Assembly (NCBI RefSeq): GCF_003999975.1
Contig: NZ_RJAC01000012.1
Location: 1 to 64,000, forward strand
Direction: 5' to 3'
Source of the DNA: Actinoplanes solisilvae
GTDB lineage: Bacteria; Actinomycetota; Actinomycetes; Mycobacteriales; Micromonosporaceae
Length of the DNA: 64,000 bases
Shown in pieces: positions 1 through 7,440 of the stretch. The position numbers were made by a program, and so were the translations under genes. The first letter of the stretch is position 1. Each line of letters begins with the position of its first letter. The notes below the pieces were generated by a model. It searched no databases. It saw nothing but the letters and a program-made list of their open reading frames with translations, and was not told the DNA's origin.

Positions 1-282
1 GGCACCGAGAACGTCCAGCGTCGCCTGGTGAAACGCCTGCATGACGCCCTGTTCCACCCATTCGGTGAACCGGCGATGCGCGGTCGCCCGGGAGATCGGG
101 AACGACTCGGGCAACGCGTTCCACGCACAGCCGGTCTGCAACGCATACACGATCGCCGCTACCGCGACCCGATCATCGATGCGTCGCCGCCCACCGCCCT
201 GGTGTCTTTCCGGGTGGGCGGGCAGCAGCGGCCGCACGAGCTGCCACAACGACTCCGGGCAGTACTTCTCCACATCACTCAC
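1..282 (-). CDS. IS5-family transposase, N-terminal part (runs off window)
   Basis: Ninety-four codons of a transposase are visible, read leftward from a GTG at 282 and cut by the window edge. The product begins MSDVEKYCPESLW and continues with a DUF4096-like helical segment ending near VEQGVMQAFHQATLDVLGA, the usual N-terminal DNA-binding part of IS5/IS4-type transposases. The catalytic DDE region would lie outside the window, so whether the element is intact cannot be judged. The gene-free DNA at 283-330 should contain its terminal inverted repeat, but no target duplication can be seen because only one end is present. Confidence 0.8.
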   Translation of the reverse strand, partial: MSDVEKYCPESLWQLVRPLLPAHPERHQGGGRRRIDDRVAVAAIVYALQTGCAWNALPESFPISRATAHRRFTEWVEQGVMQAFHQATLDVLGA

Positions 283-363
283 ACCCGTACAACGAATGAT
301 GTTGGTCCTCAACAACCCCTATCGAGATGCGGTCTTAGCTCGCTGTCAAGCCCCGGGGCCGAC

Positions 364-402
364 TTATCCACAACGGCCTCACCCGCGACGGCCTTGTCCA
401 CA
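364..402 (+). other. Pair of DnaA-box-like sites
   Basis: TTATCCACA (364-372) and TTGTCCACA (394-402) lie 30 bp apart, in the same orientation, in gene-free DNA beside the transposase. TTGTCCACA is the preferred DnaA box of high-GC actinobacteria and TTATCCACA is the general consensus. Two boxes are too few for an origin. They could be a DnaA-titrating or regulatory site, or chance. Confidence 0.35.
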
Positions 403-430
403 GCCACGTGGGCCTGGTTCTGAGTGAGCG

Positions 431-610
431 GTGCGCCGGTTCTGTGTGAGGGGTGCGGGCCGGTTCTGGGGTCAGCGGTGGGCGCGGCTTTGCCTGTGCG
501 GCGCGAGCCGGTTTCTGGGTCAGCACTGCGGTGCGGGTCCTGAGCGGCGTGTGCCGGTTCTGGGGTCAGCGGTGCTGTGCGGCGCGGGCCGGTCCTGGGG
601 TCAGCGGGGG
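431..610. repeat. Degenerate ~28-50 bp repeat block, no gene
   Basis: A motif like GCGGGCCGGTTCTGGGGTCAG occurs about five times: 431-452 (poor), 455-480, 501-528, 549-574 and 583-607. Copies are separated by short GC-rich stretches. Reading frames through it are low-complexity and frame-inconsistent, so I call it non-coding. The whole interval 283-735 holds only this block, the two DnaA-like boxes and the motif pair at 670-718. Confidence 0.6.
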
Positions 611-669
611 TGCGGCGTGCTTAAACGGCTCGGGCTGGTCTGCATCAGGGGTCCGAGCCCGGTTTTGCG

Positions 670-718
670 TTGCAGTTGTATTGGAAAACGGCTACCTTTG
701 ACATTGCAGTCGTATTGC
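670..718. promoter_or_regulatory. Duplicated operator-like motif upstream of the TetR operon
   Basis: TTGCAGTTGTATTGG (670-684) and TTGCAGTCGTATTGC (704-718) are direct copies 34 bp apart. Each is an imperfect palindrome with TGCA/TTGC-type arms. They end 17 bp before the ATG at 736. The third gene of the operon is a TetR regulator, so the simplest reading is an autoregulatory operator pair. A TTGACA lies between them (698-703) but has no convincing -10 partner. Confidence 0.5.
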
Positions 719-735
719 CAACACGGGGAGGGCCG

Positions 736-3000
736 ATGGGGATCGTCGACCTGCGGGATGTCACCGCCGGCATGGTTGAGCTGGTCGGGGGCAAGGCGGC
801 CGGGCTGGGCGAGATGTTGCGGGCCGGCGAACGGGTGCCGGACGGCTTCTGCATCACCGCCGACACCGGGGCGCTGCCCGAGGACGAGATCCGGGCCGCC
901 TATCGGAGCCTGGGCGGGGGAGCGGTCGCCGTGCGGTCGAGCGCCACCGTCGAGGACGGCCCCGACGCCAGCTACGCCGGGATGTTCGACTCCGTGCTCG
1001 ACGTGCACGGCGAGGACGCGCTGTTCGCCGCGATCGAGACGTGTCGCGCCTCGGCGGGGAATGCGCGCGTGGCGGCGTACGGGCAAGCGGGGGTTGACTT
1101 GGCCGTCGTCGTGCAACGGATGGTGGAGGCGGTGACCGGCGGGGTGCTCTTCACGGCGAACCCCGTGACCGGGCGGCGCGGCGAGATGATCGTCGAGGAG
1201 GCTCCGGGCGGCGGTGAGGCGGTCGTCGGCGGCACGACACACGTCAACAGGCGCGTTCTCGAGGACGGCGATCCGCTCCAAAACATAGGCGAGCGGCTGG
1301 AGAAGCAGTTCGGCTCGCCGCAGGACGTCGAATGGGCCGTCGACCGTGACGGGCAGCTCTGGATCCTGCAGTCGCGACCGATCACGACGCTCTTCCCGGC
1401 GCCACCGCCGACCGACGGGCCGCCGCGGGTCTACCTCGAGTTCGGCCACGTGCAGGGGATGCTCCAGCCGGTCACGCCGATGGGCATGGACACCCTGAAG
1501 GACGTGATCCGGGGGATGCTCGCGCCGCTCGGCATCACCGTCGAGATCACCGACATCGGCGGGCGCCTCTACGGCGACATGACCGATCTCGTACGCGACC
1601 CGGCCGCTCGCCGCCGGCTCATCCCGCTGCTGGCCGTCGACTTCGGGCCGCGCGCGCAGGCGGCCATGCGGCACGTGCTCGACGACCCGCGTTTCGCGCC
1701 CGGGCCGGCCCGGAAGAAGCAGGCTCGTGTCATGCCCCCGGTCGGTCGCGCCGTCCGCGGGATCTTGGGCGCGCTGGCCCGTCCCGAGCGGGCCCGCGCG
1801 CGCCTCGAGGCCGAGGTCGACCGCATCCGCCGCGACTCCGAGGACGACGGCCGCGCGCTGACCACCGCCGAGCGGTTCGCCCGGCTGCGGGAGGAGGACA
1901 AGTCCGACGGCCCCGACGCGCTTCTCTGGCCGATCGTCGCCGGCCTGCTCGCCGGTGCCCTGCCGCCGAAGCTGCTCGGCCCGGTCGCCCGCCCCGGCGA
2001 GATCAACACGATCCTCGCCGGCATGCCCCACAACGTCACGATCGAGATGGACCTCAAGCTCTGGGAAATCGCACACACGGGCGAAAACCTGAAACCCTTC
2101 CTGGACGCGTACGGGCACCGCGCCGCCGCCGAGGTCGACCTCGGTGTTCCCCGCTGGTCGGAGGACCCCACCCCGGTGCTGGCCGCGCTGGCCAACTACG
2201 AGCGGGTCACCGACGACGATCAGGCGCCCGACAAGCGCTTCGCCCGCGCCGCCGAGCAGGCCGAGACCACCCTGCGCGGGCTCGGCAAGCGTGCCCGGCG
2301 GCGCCGGCCCGTACGCGGTGGTCTCGCTGTTTTCCTGCTCGGGCGGGCTCGTCGCCTGTCGGGGCTGCGGGAGTCGGGGAAGTTCGCGGGTCTCTACCGG
2401 CTGGCCGAGATGCGCCGCCACCTGCTCGCCGTCGGCGCCGACCTGACCGCCGCCGGGATTCTCGATCGCTCCGACGACATCATGTTCCTCGACCTGGCCG
2501 AGGCGGAGAGTGCGACCCGGAGCTCGGGCGTGGCCGCTGACCTGGGCGGCGGTTTGCGCGAGTTGGTCGCCGACCGTCGCGCCCTTTACGAACGCGAGTC
2601 GCGGCGCCGATCCGTACCCGTGGCTCTGCTCTCCGACGGCACCGACGTCGAGGCGACCATGCCCGGCGAGCAGGACCCCGGCGCCCTCAAGGGTGTGGGC
2701 GCCTCGGCCGGGCGAGCCACAGGACCCGTACGCGTCGTCACCGACCCGGCCACCGCTCACCTCGAACCGGGCGAGATCCTCGTCGTCTCGACCACCGACC
2801 CCGGCTGGACGCCCCTGTTCCTCACCGCCGCCGCGCTCGTCACCGAAACCGGCGCGATCATGGCGCACGGACCGACCGTCGCCCGCGAGTACGGCATCCC
2901 GGCCGTGATCTGCGTGCCCGGCGCCACCCGCATTCTCCGCACCGGCCAGATCGTCACCGTCGACGCCGCGGCCGGCACCGTCACCGTCGTGGAGGGATGA
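736..3000 (+). CDS. PEP/pyruvate-binding phosphotransferase (PEP synthase / rifampin phosphotransferase-like)
   Basis: 754 aa; the ATG at 736 is chosen because GGGGAGGG precedes it, although the frame is open 22 codons further upstream. The N-terminal half is the PPDK/PEP-synthase ATP-grasp domain: GGKAAGLGEM near residue 20, VAVRSSATVEDGPDASYAGM near 80 and FTANPVTG near 140. The C-terminus is the swivelling phosphohistidine domain, with TGAIMAHGPTVAREYGIP carrying the expected His. Such proteins move phosphate from ATP through His to a small acceptor: pyruvate, or rifamycin in Rph. It is shorter than typical Rph (about 860 aa), and I saw no rifamycin-associated element upstream, so the acceptor is unknown. 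First gene of a three-gene operon with 2997-3611 and the TetR gene. Confidence 0.85.
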   Translation: MGIVDLRDVTAGMVELVGGKAAGLGEMLRAGERVPDGFCITADTGALPEDEIRAAYRSLGGGAVAVRSSATVEDGPDASYAGMFDSVLDVHGEDALFAAIETCRASAGNARVAAYGQAGVDLAVVVQRMVEAVTGGVLFTANPVTGRRGEMIVEEAPGGGEAVVGGTTHVNRRVLEDGDPLQNIGERLEKQFGSPQDVEWAVDRDGQLWILQSRPITTLFPAPPPTDGPPRVYLEFGHVQGMLQPVTPMGMDTLKDVIRGMLAPLGITVEITDIGGRLYGDMTDLVRDPAARRRLIPLLAVDFGPRAQAAMRHVLDDPRFAPGPARKKQARVMPPVGRAVRGILGALARPERARARLEAEVDRIRRDSEDDGRALTTAERFARLREEDKSDGPDALLWPIVAGLLAGALPPKLLGPVARPGEINTILAGMPHNVTIEMDLKLWEIAHTGENLKPFLDAYGHRAAAEVDLGVPRWSEDPTPVLAALANYERVTDDDQAPDKRFARAAEQAETTLRGLGKRARRRRPVRGGLAVFLLGRARRLSGLRESGKFAGLYRLAEMRRHLLAVGADLTAAGILDRSDDIMFLDLAEAESATRSSGVAADLGGGLRELVADRRALYERESRRRSVPVALLSDGTDVEATMPGEQDPGALKGVGASAGRATGPVRVVTDPATAHLEPGEILVVSTTDPGWTPLFLTAAALVTETGAIMAHGPTVAREYGIPAVICVPGATRILRTGQIVTVDAAAGTVTVVEG

Positions 3001-3611
3001 CGATGAGCCTGCTCCGACGCGCTCTCGCCGCCGAGGCCGCCACCTGGCGCAACCTGTTCCTGTGGGCCGGTCGCCGCCCGGTTCCGCTGTACGGCGGCGA
3101 ACCGTTCGGCTATCTCGGTGTGGTCAAGCCGATCCTGGGCGTGTTCCTCGGACTGTCCGTCGTGGAGATCCCGATCCTCGACCTGATCGTCAAGAACGTG
3201 ATCCCGTGGGGCCCGGCCCGCCTGATCACGCTGGCCATCAGCGTGTGGGGCCTGCTGTGGATGCTCGGCTTCCTCGGCGGCCTCATCCGGAATCCCCACC
3301 TGGTCGTCGACGAGGGCCTGCGCGTGCGCATGGGCCCCGGCATCGACATGACCGTACGGTGGGCCGACATCGCGTCGATCAGCAAGCGCTATCGTTCGAT
3401 GCCGTCGAGCAAGGGCATCCAGTACGAGGACGGCGCCCTGCACGTCGTGGTCGGCAGCCAGACGTCGGTGGATGTCCGGCTGCGCCGCCCGATCGCGTTC
3501 GCCCTGCCGAAGGGCTCGGGGGAGCCGGTCGAGGAGGTGCGCCTGTACGCCGACGACCCGGACGGCCTGGTCCGCGCCGCCCGGTCCCGTCTCGAGGCCT
3601 TTGCGGAGTGA
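2997..3611 (+). CDS. Membrane protein, two TM segments plus PH-like soluble domain
   Basis: 204 aa, starting at the ATGA overlap with the phosphotransferase stop (an in-frame ATG at 3003 is an alternative). Two hydrophobic helices lie at about residues 40-65 and 72-98. The remaining half is beta-rich and polar and resembles bacterial PH-type domains. I do not recognise a characterised homologue. Tight coupling to the phosphotransferase and the TetR gene suggests one regulated function. Confidence 0.7.
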   Translation: MTMSLLRRALAAEAATWRNLFLWAGRRPVPLYGGEPFGYLGVVKPILGVFLGLSVVEIPILDLIVKNVIPWGPARLITLAISVWGLLWMLGFLGGLIRNPHLVVDEGLRVRMGPGIDMTVRWADIASISKRYRSMPSSKGIQYEDGALHVVVGSQTSVDVRLRRPIAFALPKGSGEPVEEVRLYADDPDGLVRAARSRLEAFAE

Positions 3612-3615
3612 CGAC

Positions 3616-4182
3616 ATGCCGAAGAAGGTCGACCACGACGAGCGCCGCCGCCTGATCGCGGACGCGCTGATGAAGGTCGCCGCCGAACAGGGCCTGGAAG
3701 CCGTGAGCCTGCGCCACGTGGCGCAGGCGGCCGGGGTGTCGGCGGGGATGGTGCAGCACTACTTCCACACCAAGGACGAGATGATGGTGTTCGCCCTGGC
3801 CGCCATCAGCGAGCGCAGCGAGGTCCGGGTCCGCGCCGCCGTGGACGCGCTCGGCGCCGACCCCACTCCTCGCCTGTTATTGCGTACGATGATCGCCGCT
3901 CTGCTGCCCCTCGAAGGCCCCACCCGTGAGGACGGCCGGGTCGCGCTGGCCTTCCTCGCCTACACGGCAGTGCGCCCCGCGGCGTCGGCCGAACTGCGAC
4001 CCAGCACCGCCCAGTTCGTCGAGTTCATCGCGTCGATGCTCCCGCGCGGCGGTGCGGTGGCGGCCGCCGGGCTGCTGGCGTTGATGGAGGGACTCGGCCT
4101 CTACCTGCTGGGCGGCCAGTACACGCCTGCGCAGGCCCTCGACGCGCTGGACGCCCAGCTCGACCTGCTCTTCGCCACCTGA
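3616..4182 (+). CDS. TetR-family regulator
   Basis: 188 aa. The N-terminal helix-turn-helix is clear (LRHVAQAAGVSAGMVQHYF, about residues 34-52), followed by a BetI/TetR_C_6-like ligand domain. The ATG at 3616 lies 4 nt after the membrane-protein stop, so it is the last gene of the operon. The likely target is the duplicated motif at 670-718. The ligand is unknown. Confidence 0.9.
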   Translation: MPKKVDHDERRRLIADALMKVAAEQGLEAVSLRHVAQAAGVSAGMVQHYFHTKDEMMVFALAAISERSEVRVRAAVDALGADPTPRLLLRTMIAALLPLEGPTREDGRVALAFLAYTAVRPAASAELRPSTAQFVEFIASMLPRGGAVAAAGLLALMEGLGLYLLGGQYTPAQALDALDAQLDLLFAT

Positions 4183-4185
4183 TCG

Positions 4186-4830
4186 TCAGACGCGGCCGCC
4201 AGGGCCGCCGGGGAGAACGCCGCAGTGGCGGCAGGCCCTTCGCGGGCGGCGATCCTCGCCGCCGCAGACGAAGCACCGCCCGGCCGGGTCGACGCCGGCG
4301 GCGTACGAGGCGAGCACCCGGCTCACCACGACGGGCAGCGGATCGGCCGGGTACTTCTGTGGGTCGGGACAGTAGGCGAGGCCGCAAAACCCCCGGGAGT
4401 TCCACGGATGCAGACCCGCCGGGAACCGGTGACCCTGCCGCTTCAACGCGCGTCGGCGAGCAGCGAAGGCGGCTGCCCCCGGCAGCACCAGCGCCCGGGT
4501 CGTCTCGAGGTCGTCGAGAGCACGAACCAGGGACGCCGGATCAACCTCGACGCGAACCGGGACGCGGTGGGTGACTGACAGGTAGTTCCACGTGGCCTTG
4601 AACCCGAAGGGCGCGAAGTGGTGGAGGCAGTTCCCCAGCCTCACCCGGCGCAACTGTGGGCTCAGACTCTCGTCCCGCACCAGGCGCGCGGTCGCGGGAA
4701 AGCTGGCCACTCCGGAAATGATCACACGCCCGGCACCCGCGTCCGAAGAGGATTTCGAGCGGCGTCGTGAGGGGGAGGCTGGGGACGACACCGGTGGGCC
4801 GGCGGTGTTAGGTTGCCGGGGTTCGGTCAT
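4186..4830 (-). CDS. Hypothetical protein with C-terminal zinc-ribbon-like Cys pairs
   Basis: 214 aa, ATG start at 4830, convergent with the TetR gene (3 bp between stops). The N-terminal ~35 residues are Pro/Ser-rich and disordered. The core has FCGLAYCPD (about residue 150), and the end has CFVCGG and CRHCG, two Cys pairs typical of a rubredoxin-like or zinc-ribbon knuckle. I recognise no named family. Confidence 0.65.
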   Translation of the reverse strand: MTEPRQPNTAGPPVSSPASPSRRRSKSSSDAGAGRVIISGVASFPATARLVRDESLSPQLRRVRLGNCLHHFAPFGFKATWNYLSVTHRVPVRVEVDPASLVRALDDLETTRALVLPGAAAFAARRRALKRQGHRFPAGLHPWNSRGFCGLAYCPDPQKYPADPLPVVVSRVLASYAAGVDPAGRCFVCGGEDRRPRRACRHCGVLPGGPGGRV

Positions 4831-4910
4831 GAGTGTCAGCGCGCGGCCCCGGCTTGCTGGCCGGCAGCCCTCCGTTCGCGGGCGGGGTACTCCGGGTGAC
4901 GACCAGGTGT

Positions 4911-4924
4911 GACACGACCGTGTC
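4911..4924. promoter_or_regulatory. Palindrome GACACG-N2-CGTGTC before the GNAT gene
   Basis: A perfect 6-bp inverted repeat separated by AC lies 28 bp upstream of the acetyltransferase start, between two divergent genes (4830 and 4953). It is placed like an operator, but no regulator gene is adjacent. Confidence 0.35.
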
Positions 4925-4952
4925 GCGCAAGCCGTGAGTCAGGGAGCCTGTC

Positions 4953-5495
4953 GTGGATTCGCCGCGGTTTCGCCCAGCGATCGCCGATGACGCGGACCGG
5001 ATCGCGGACCTGCACGCCGACAGTTGGCGCCGCCACTACCGGGGCGCGTACGCCGATTCGTTCCTCGACGGGGATGTGGTCTCCGACCGCCGCAGGGTGT
5101 GGCGAGGGCGGCTGGCCGCGGCGGCCGGCGCGCACACTGTCGTCGCTGAGCGCGCCGGGCGGTTGGTGGGATTCGTGCACGTCGTCCTCGACGAGAACAC
5201 TCGGTGGGGGAGCCTGGTCGACAACCTGCATGTCGTCCACGACCAGCAGCGCGGCGGCGTGGGGACGGTGTTGCTGGCCCACGCCGCCGGGGCGGTCGCC
5301 GAGCGGGCGGCGTCGGCGGGGATGTACCTGTGGGTGCTGCGGCAGAACACGGCAGCACAGCGGTTCTACCGTGCGGCCGGGGGCCGGTGCGTCGAGACCG
5401 CGACGGTGTCTGCCCCGGGCGGGGATCCGGGGCGGCTCAACGGTTCTCCCGAGAAGTTGCGGATGGTCTGGCCTGATGCTCGGACGTTGACGTAA
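4953..5495 (+). CDS. GNAT-family N-acetyltransferase
   Basis: 180 aa from GTG 4953, preceded by AGGGAGCC. The acetyl-CoA motif A is present as QQRGGVGTVLLAHAAG (about residues 91-106), following the beta-4 strand VDNLHVV. LRQNTAAQRFYRAAGGR near residue 130 is the conserved C-terminal motif. The acceptor substrate is unknown. The stop codon lies inside the palindrome at 5483-5499. Confidence 0.85.
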   Translation: MDSPRFRPAIADDADRIADLHADSWRRHYRGAYADSFLDGDVVSDRRRVWRGRLAAAAGAHTVVAERAGRLVGFVHVVLDENTRWGSLVDNLHVVHDQQRGGVGTVLLAHAAGAVAERAASAGMYLWVLRQNTAAQRFYRAAGGRCVETATVSAPGGDPGRLNGSPEKLRMVWPDARTLT

Positions 5496-5499
5496 CGTC
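5483..5499. promoter_or_regulatory. Palindrome GACGTT-N5-AACGTC upstream of small membrane protein
   Basis: A perfect inverted repeat overlaps the end of the GNAT gene, 13 bp before the GTG at 5512. The same half-sites (GACGTT and AACGTC, N6) recur at 19143-19160 in the first codons of the PadR gene, so both may be read by the same regulator. Confidence 0.4.
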
Positions 5500-5511
5500 T
5501 ATCGTCGATCT

Positions 5512-5823
5512 GTGCATCGCGAGGACGGCAGGGCGAGCCTCGGGGCGTTGGCCGCCTGCGGCGGCGCGCTGGCGTTGGCCGCCTGGGCCGCGTTCTGGTG
5601 GCTGGCCGTCCCGCGCCACGACATCTGCTCGCTGACGTTTCCAGCACCCGCCGGTTGCAGCTCGGCGCGGGTCCCGGTTGCCGCAGTGTGGTCCGCCGTC
5701 ATCGCGAGTTCGTACGTCGTCCTGCTGTTCTTCGCGGCCAGGCGGCACGGCGCGTGGGTCGTCGGCCTTCTCGGCCTGGTGATCGGGGCCGTCTGGGGGT
5801 TCTATTCGGTTCTCTACGCCTGA
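5512..5823 (+). CDS. Small three-helix membrane protein
   Basis: 103 aa from GTG 5512. Hydrophobic helices lie at about residues 8-28, 50-72 and 78-100, with a short loop containing two Cys (DICSLTF and AGCSSAR) that may form a disulphide outside the membrane. There is no family I can name. The start lies just after the GACGTT palindrome. Confidence 0.65.
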   Translation: MHREDGRASLGALAACGGALALAAWAAFWWLAVPRHDICSLTFPAPAGCSSARVPVAAVWSAVIASSYVVLLFFAARRHGAWVVGLLGLVIGAVWGFYSVLYA

Positions 5824-5838
5824 TGTCAGCTTGTCGGC

Positions 5839-6252
5839 GTGGCAAGCTATGAACTTTCCGGGTGGATGTGGATGGCTCCGATGTCACTGGATGATGTTTA
5901 CGACGATGCCGTGGACTTCGGGGCTGAAGGCGAGGTTCCAGTCGGCACGCCGATCGGAACGACCAGGCTTGCCCATGTCATGAGGGTCTACAACTCCATC
6001 CTGGGCGGTGGTCTCGGGTCGGCGATGGCAGTTGTCGAGCCGGCCGGGTTCGAACGTGCTGTGGCGGGATTTCGATACCTCGGTCTGGGTGACTTGGCGG
6101 ACCGTTTGGCGCGATCGGTGGAAAGCTATGGCAGGCCGGATCACGACTTTCAAGAGCAACGCGGGTTGGAGCAGCTGCTGCGTGCGGGGGACCCGGTCGG
6201 CGATGCTTTTGAGAGGAAGGCGGCTCAGATTCCGTCGGACTTCGGGCTTTGA
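5839..6252 (+). CDS. Hypothetical protein, DMP19/DUF4375-like
   Basis: Up to 137 aa from GTG 5839; ATG 5881 (MSLDDVYDD) is an equally good start. The middle (HVMRVYNSILGGGLGSAM, then a run of helices) resembles the DUF4375/DMP19 fold, where an N-x-G-G-F/L turn follows a long helix. Base composition is a little lower in GC than its neighbours. Function unknown. Confidence 0.55.
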   Translation: MASYELSGWMWMAPMSLDDVYDDAVDFGAEGEVPVGTPIGTTRLAHVMRVYNSILGGGLGSAMAVVEPAGFERAVAGFRYLGLGDLADRLARSVESYGRPDHDFQEQRGLEQLLRAGDPVGDAFERKAAQIPSDFGL

Positions 6253-6255
6253 TGT

Positions 6256-6279
6256 TTTCCACCCTCGTGCGGGTGGAAA
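6256..6279. terminator. Hairpin terminator-like structure
   Basis: TTTCCACCC (6256-6264) pairs perfectly with GGGTGGAAA (6271-6279) across a 6-nt loop, 4 bp after the stop of the hypothetical gene. It lies between that gene and the convergent AraC gene and could serve both strands. There is no long T tract. Confidence 0.6.
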
Positions 6280-6359
6280 GGAAACCGCCGGACGCGACCG
6301 TGAACAGCCATGCGAGACCACGTGGCTGCCGCGCACCGCCGGTCTTCGGCCGGCAGTTC

Positions 6360-7247
6360 TCAGTGCTTATTGGCGTGGGTGAAGCGGGTGCGATAGAGCG
6401 ACGCGCTCAACCCGTAGTGCGACTTGAACCGGCGGGCGAAGTAGTTCTGGTCGGGCCAGCCGACCGACTCGCCGATGCGGTTGATGGGCTTGTCGGTGTG
6501 CAGCAGGCGGGTCGCGGCGAGCTCGACGCGGTGGCGGGACAGGAAGGCCATCGGGGGCAGGCCCGTCGCGGCCTTGAAGAGGCGGACCAGGTAGCCGGGG
6601 GCCAGGTGCAGTTCGGCGGCCAGCTCGGTCAGGGTCCACTGGTGGGCGGGGCGATCCTCCATCATGCGCATCGCGTCGAGCACGGCGGGGTGGGTGCCGG
6701 CCGAGCCGTTGGAGGCGTCGGCCACCACTCGGGCCAGGGTGCTGAGGAAGAGCGTGAGACGGCCGATCATGTCGCCGCGGTAGTCGGCGGCCGGGACGGT
6801 GCGGAGTTTCTGCAGGCCGTCGAGGTGTTCCAGGCAGGCGGTGGCGGCGTCGTCGGTCAGGTGGGTATAGAGGATGCCGCGACGTTGGCCCGAGTAGGGG
6901 CCGGTCCAGAGCAGGTGGCCCAGCCGGGGATCCTGGCGGGTCCAGGCCAGCTCGCGTTGTAACAATTCGGTCGAGAAGCAGCAGTTGTAGAGGACCAGGC
7001 TGCGGCAGTTCTCGTAGCCGTGCCACACGCCCGGACGCAGCAGGACCGCGTCGCCGATGGTGAGCTCCTGACGGCCGGCGAGGCTGTGGTGCACCCCGGT
7101 TCCCGAGATGACCAGCGCGATCTCCACGAAGCTGTGCGTGTGCACCGGATGCGTGTCTTCGTGCAGGTAGTGACCGGCGTAGGCCACCGACCCGTCGATG
7201 AAGTGCAGCAGGGTCCGGGTGTTCTCGACCGGGGGGTCTTCGGACAT
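6360..7247 (-). CDS. AraC-family regulator of the rhamnoside locus
   Basis: 295 aa from ATG 7247. The N-terminal cupin sensor has the HTHSFVEIALVISGTG segment (about residues 36-52). The C-terminal AraC double helix-turn-helix includes WTLTELAAELHLAPGYLVRLFK and INRIGESVGWPDQNYFARRFK. It is divergent from the GH78 rhamnosidase across a 193-bp region, the usual layout for an activator responding to rhamnose or a rhamnoside. The sugar is inferred from the neighbours. Confidence 0.88.
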   Translation of the reverse strand: MSEDPPVENTRTLLHFIDGSVAYAGHYLHEDTHPVHTHSFVEIALVISGTGVHHSLAGRQELTIGDAVLLRPGVWHGYENCRSLVLYNCCFSTELLQRELAWTRQDPRLGHLLWTGPYSGQRRGILYTHLTDDAATACLEHLDGLQKLRTVPAADYRGDMIGRLTLFLSTLARVVADASNGSAGTHPAVLDAMRMMEDRPAHQWTLTELAAELHLAPGYLVRLFKAATGLPPMAFLSRHRVELAATRLLHTDKPINRIGESVGWPDQNYFARRFKSHYGLSASLYRTRFTHANKH

Positions 7248-7440
7248 GCCCCACCGTAGGCCCCAGGTGAATTTCGTGCTACCTCCGGTTCATCACGGGC
7301 TATGCCGCGGCCTGCGGCGACCCAGAGGATCGGGGTCAAGCGAAACCTTCTCGCCACGAAAACGAAACATCTTGCTCGCCTCCTCGCCGCGTCGGTTCTT
7401 GAATCGTTTCAGCGGCGAGTCGTTGCTGTACAGGAGTGTC
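7248..7440. promoter_or_regulatory. Divergent control region, AraC gene / rhamnosidase
   Basis: 193 bp between two divergent starts. It contains GAATCGTTTC (7401-7410), one mismatch from the LacI-type palindrome GAAACGTTTC, and two CGAAAC copies further upstream. AGGAG precedes ATG 7441. No clear -35/-10 pair is visible. Confidence 0.45.

Noticed and set aside
364..402. Origin of replication at the paired DnaA boxes
   Set aside because: Only two boxes, no AT-rich unwinding region, and no dnaA/dnaN/gyrB neighbours.
698..703. TTGACA as a -35 element for the phosphotransferase operon
   Set aside because: No -10 hexamer at 15-19 bp spacing; it lies between the two operator-like copies.
601..2868. 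Long open frame (755 aa) on the minus strand opposite the phosphotransferase
   Set aside because: Composition is typical of an antisense high-GC frame, and the plus-strand product has clear family motifs.
7198..7440. 81-codon upstream extension of the rhamnosidase
   Set aside because: It would begin inside the divergent AraC gene, lacks a ribosome site and shows no family similarity; ATG 7441 has AGGAG.
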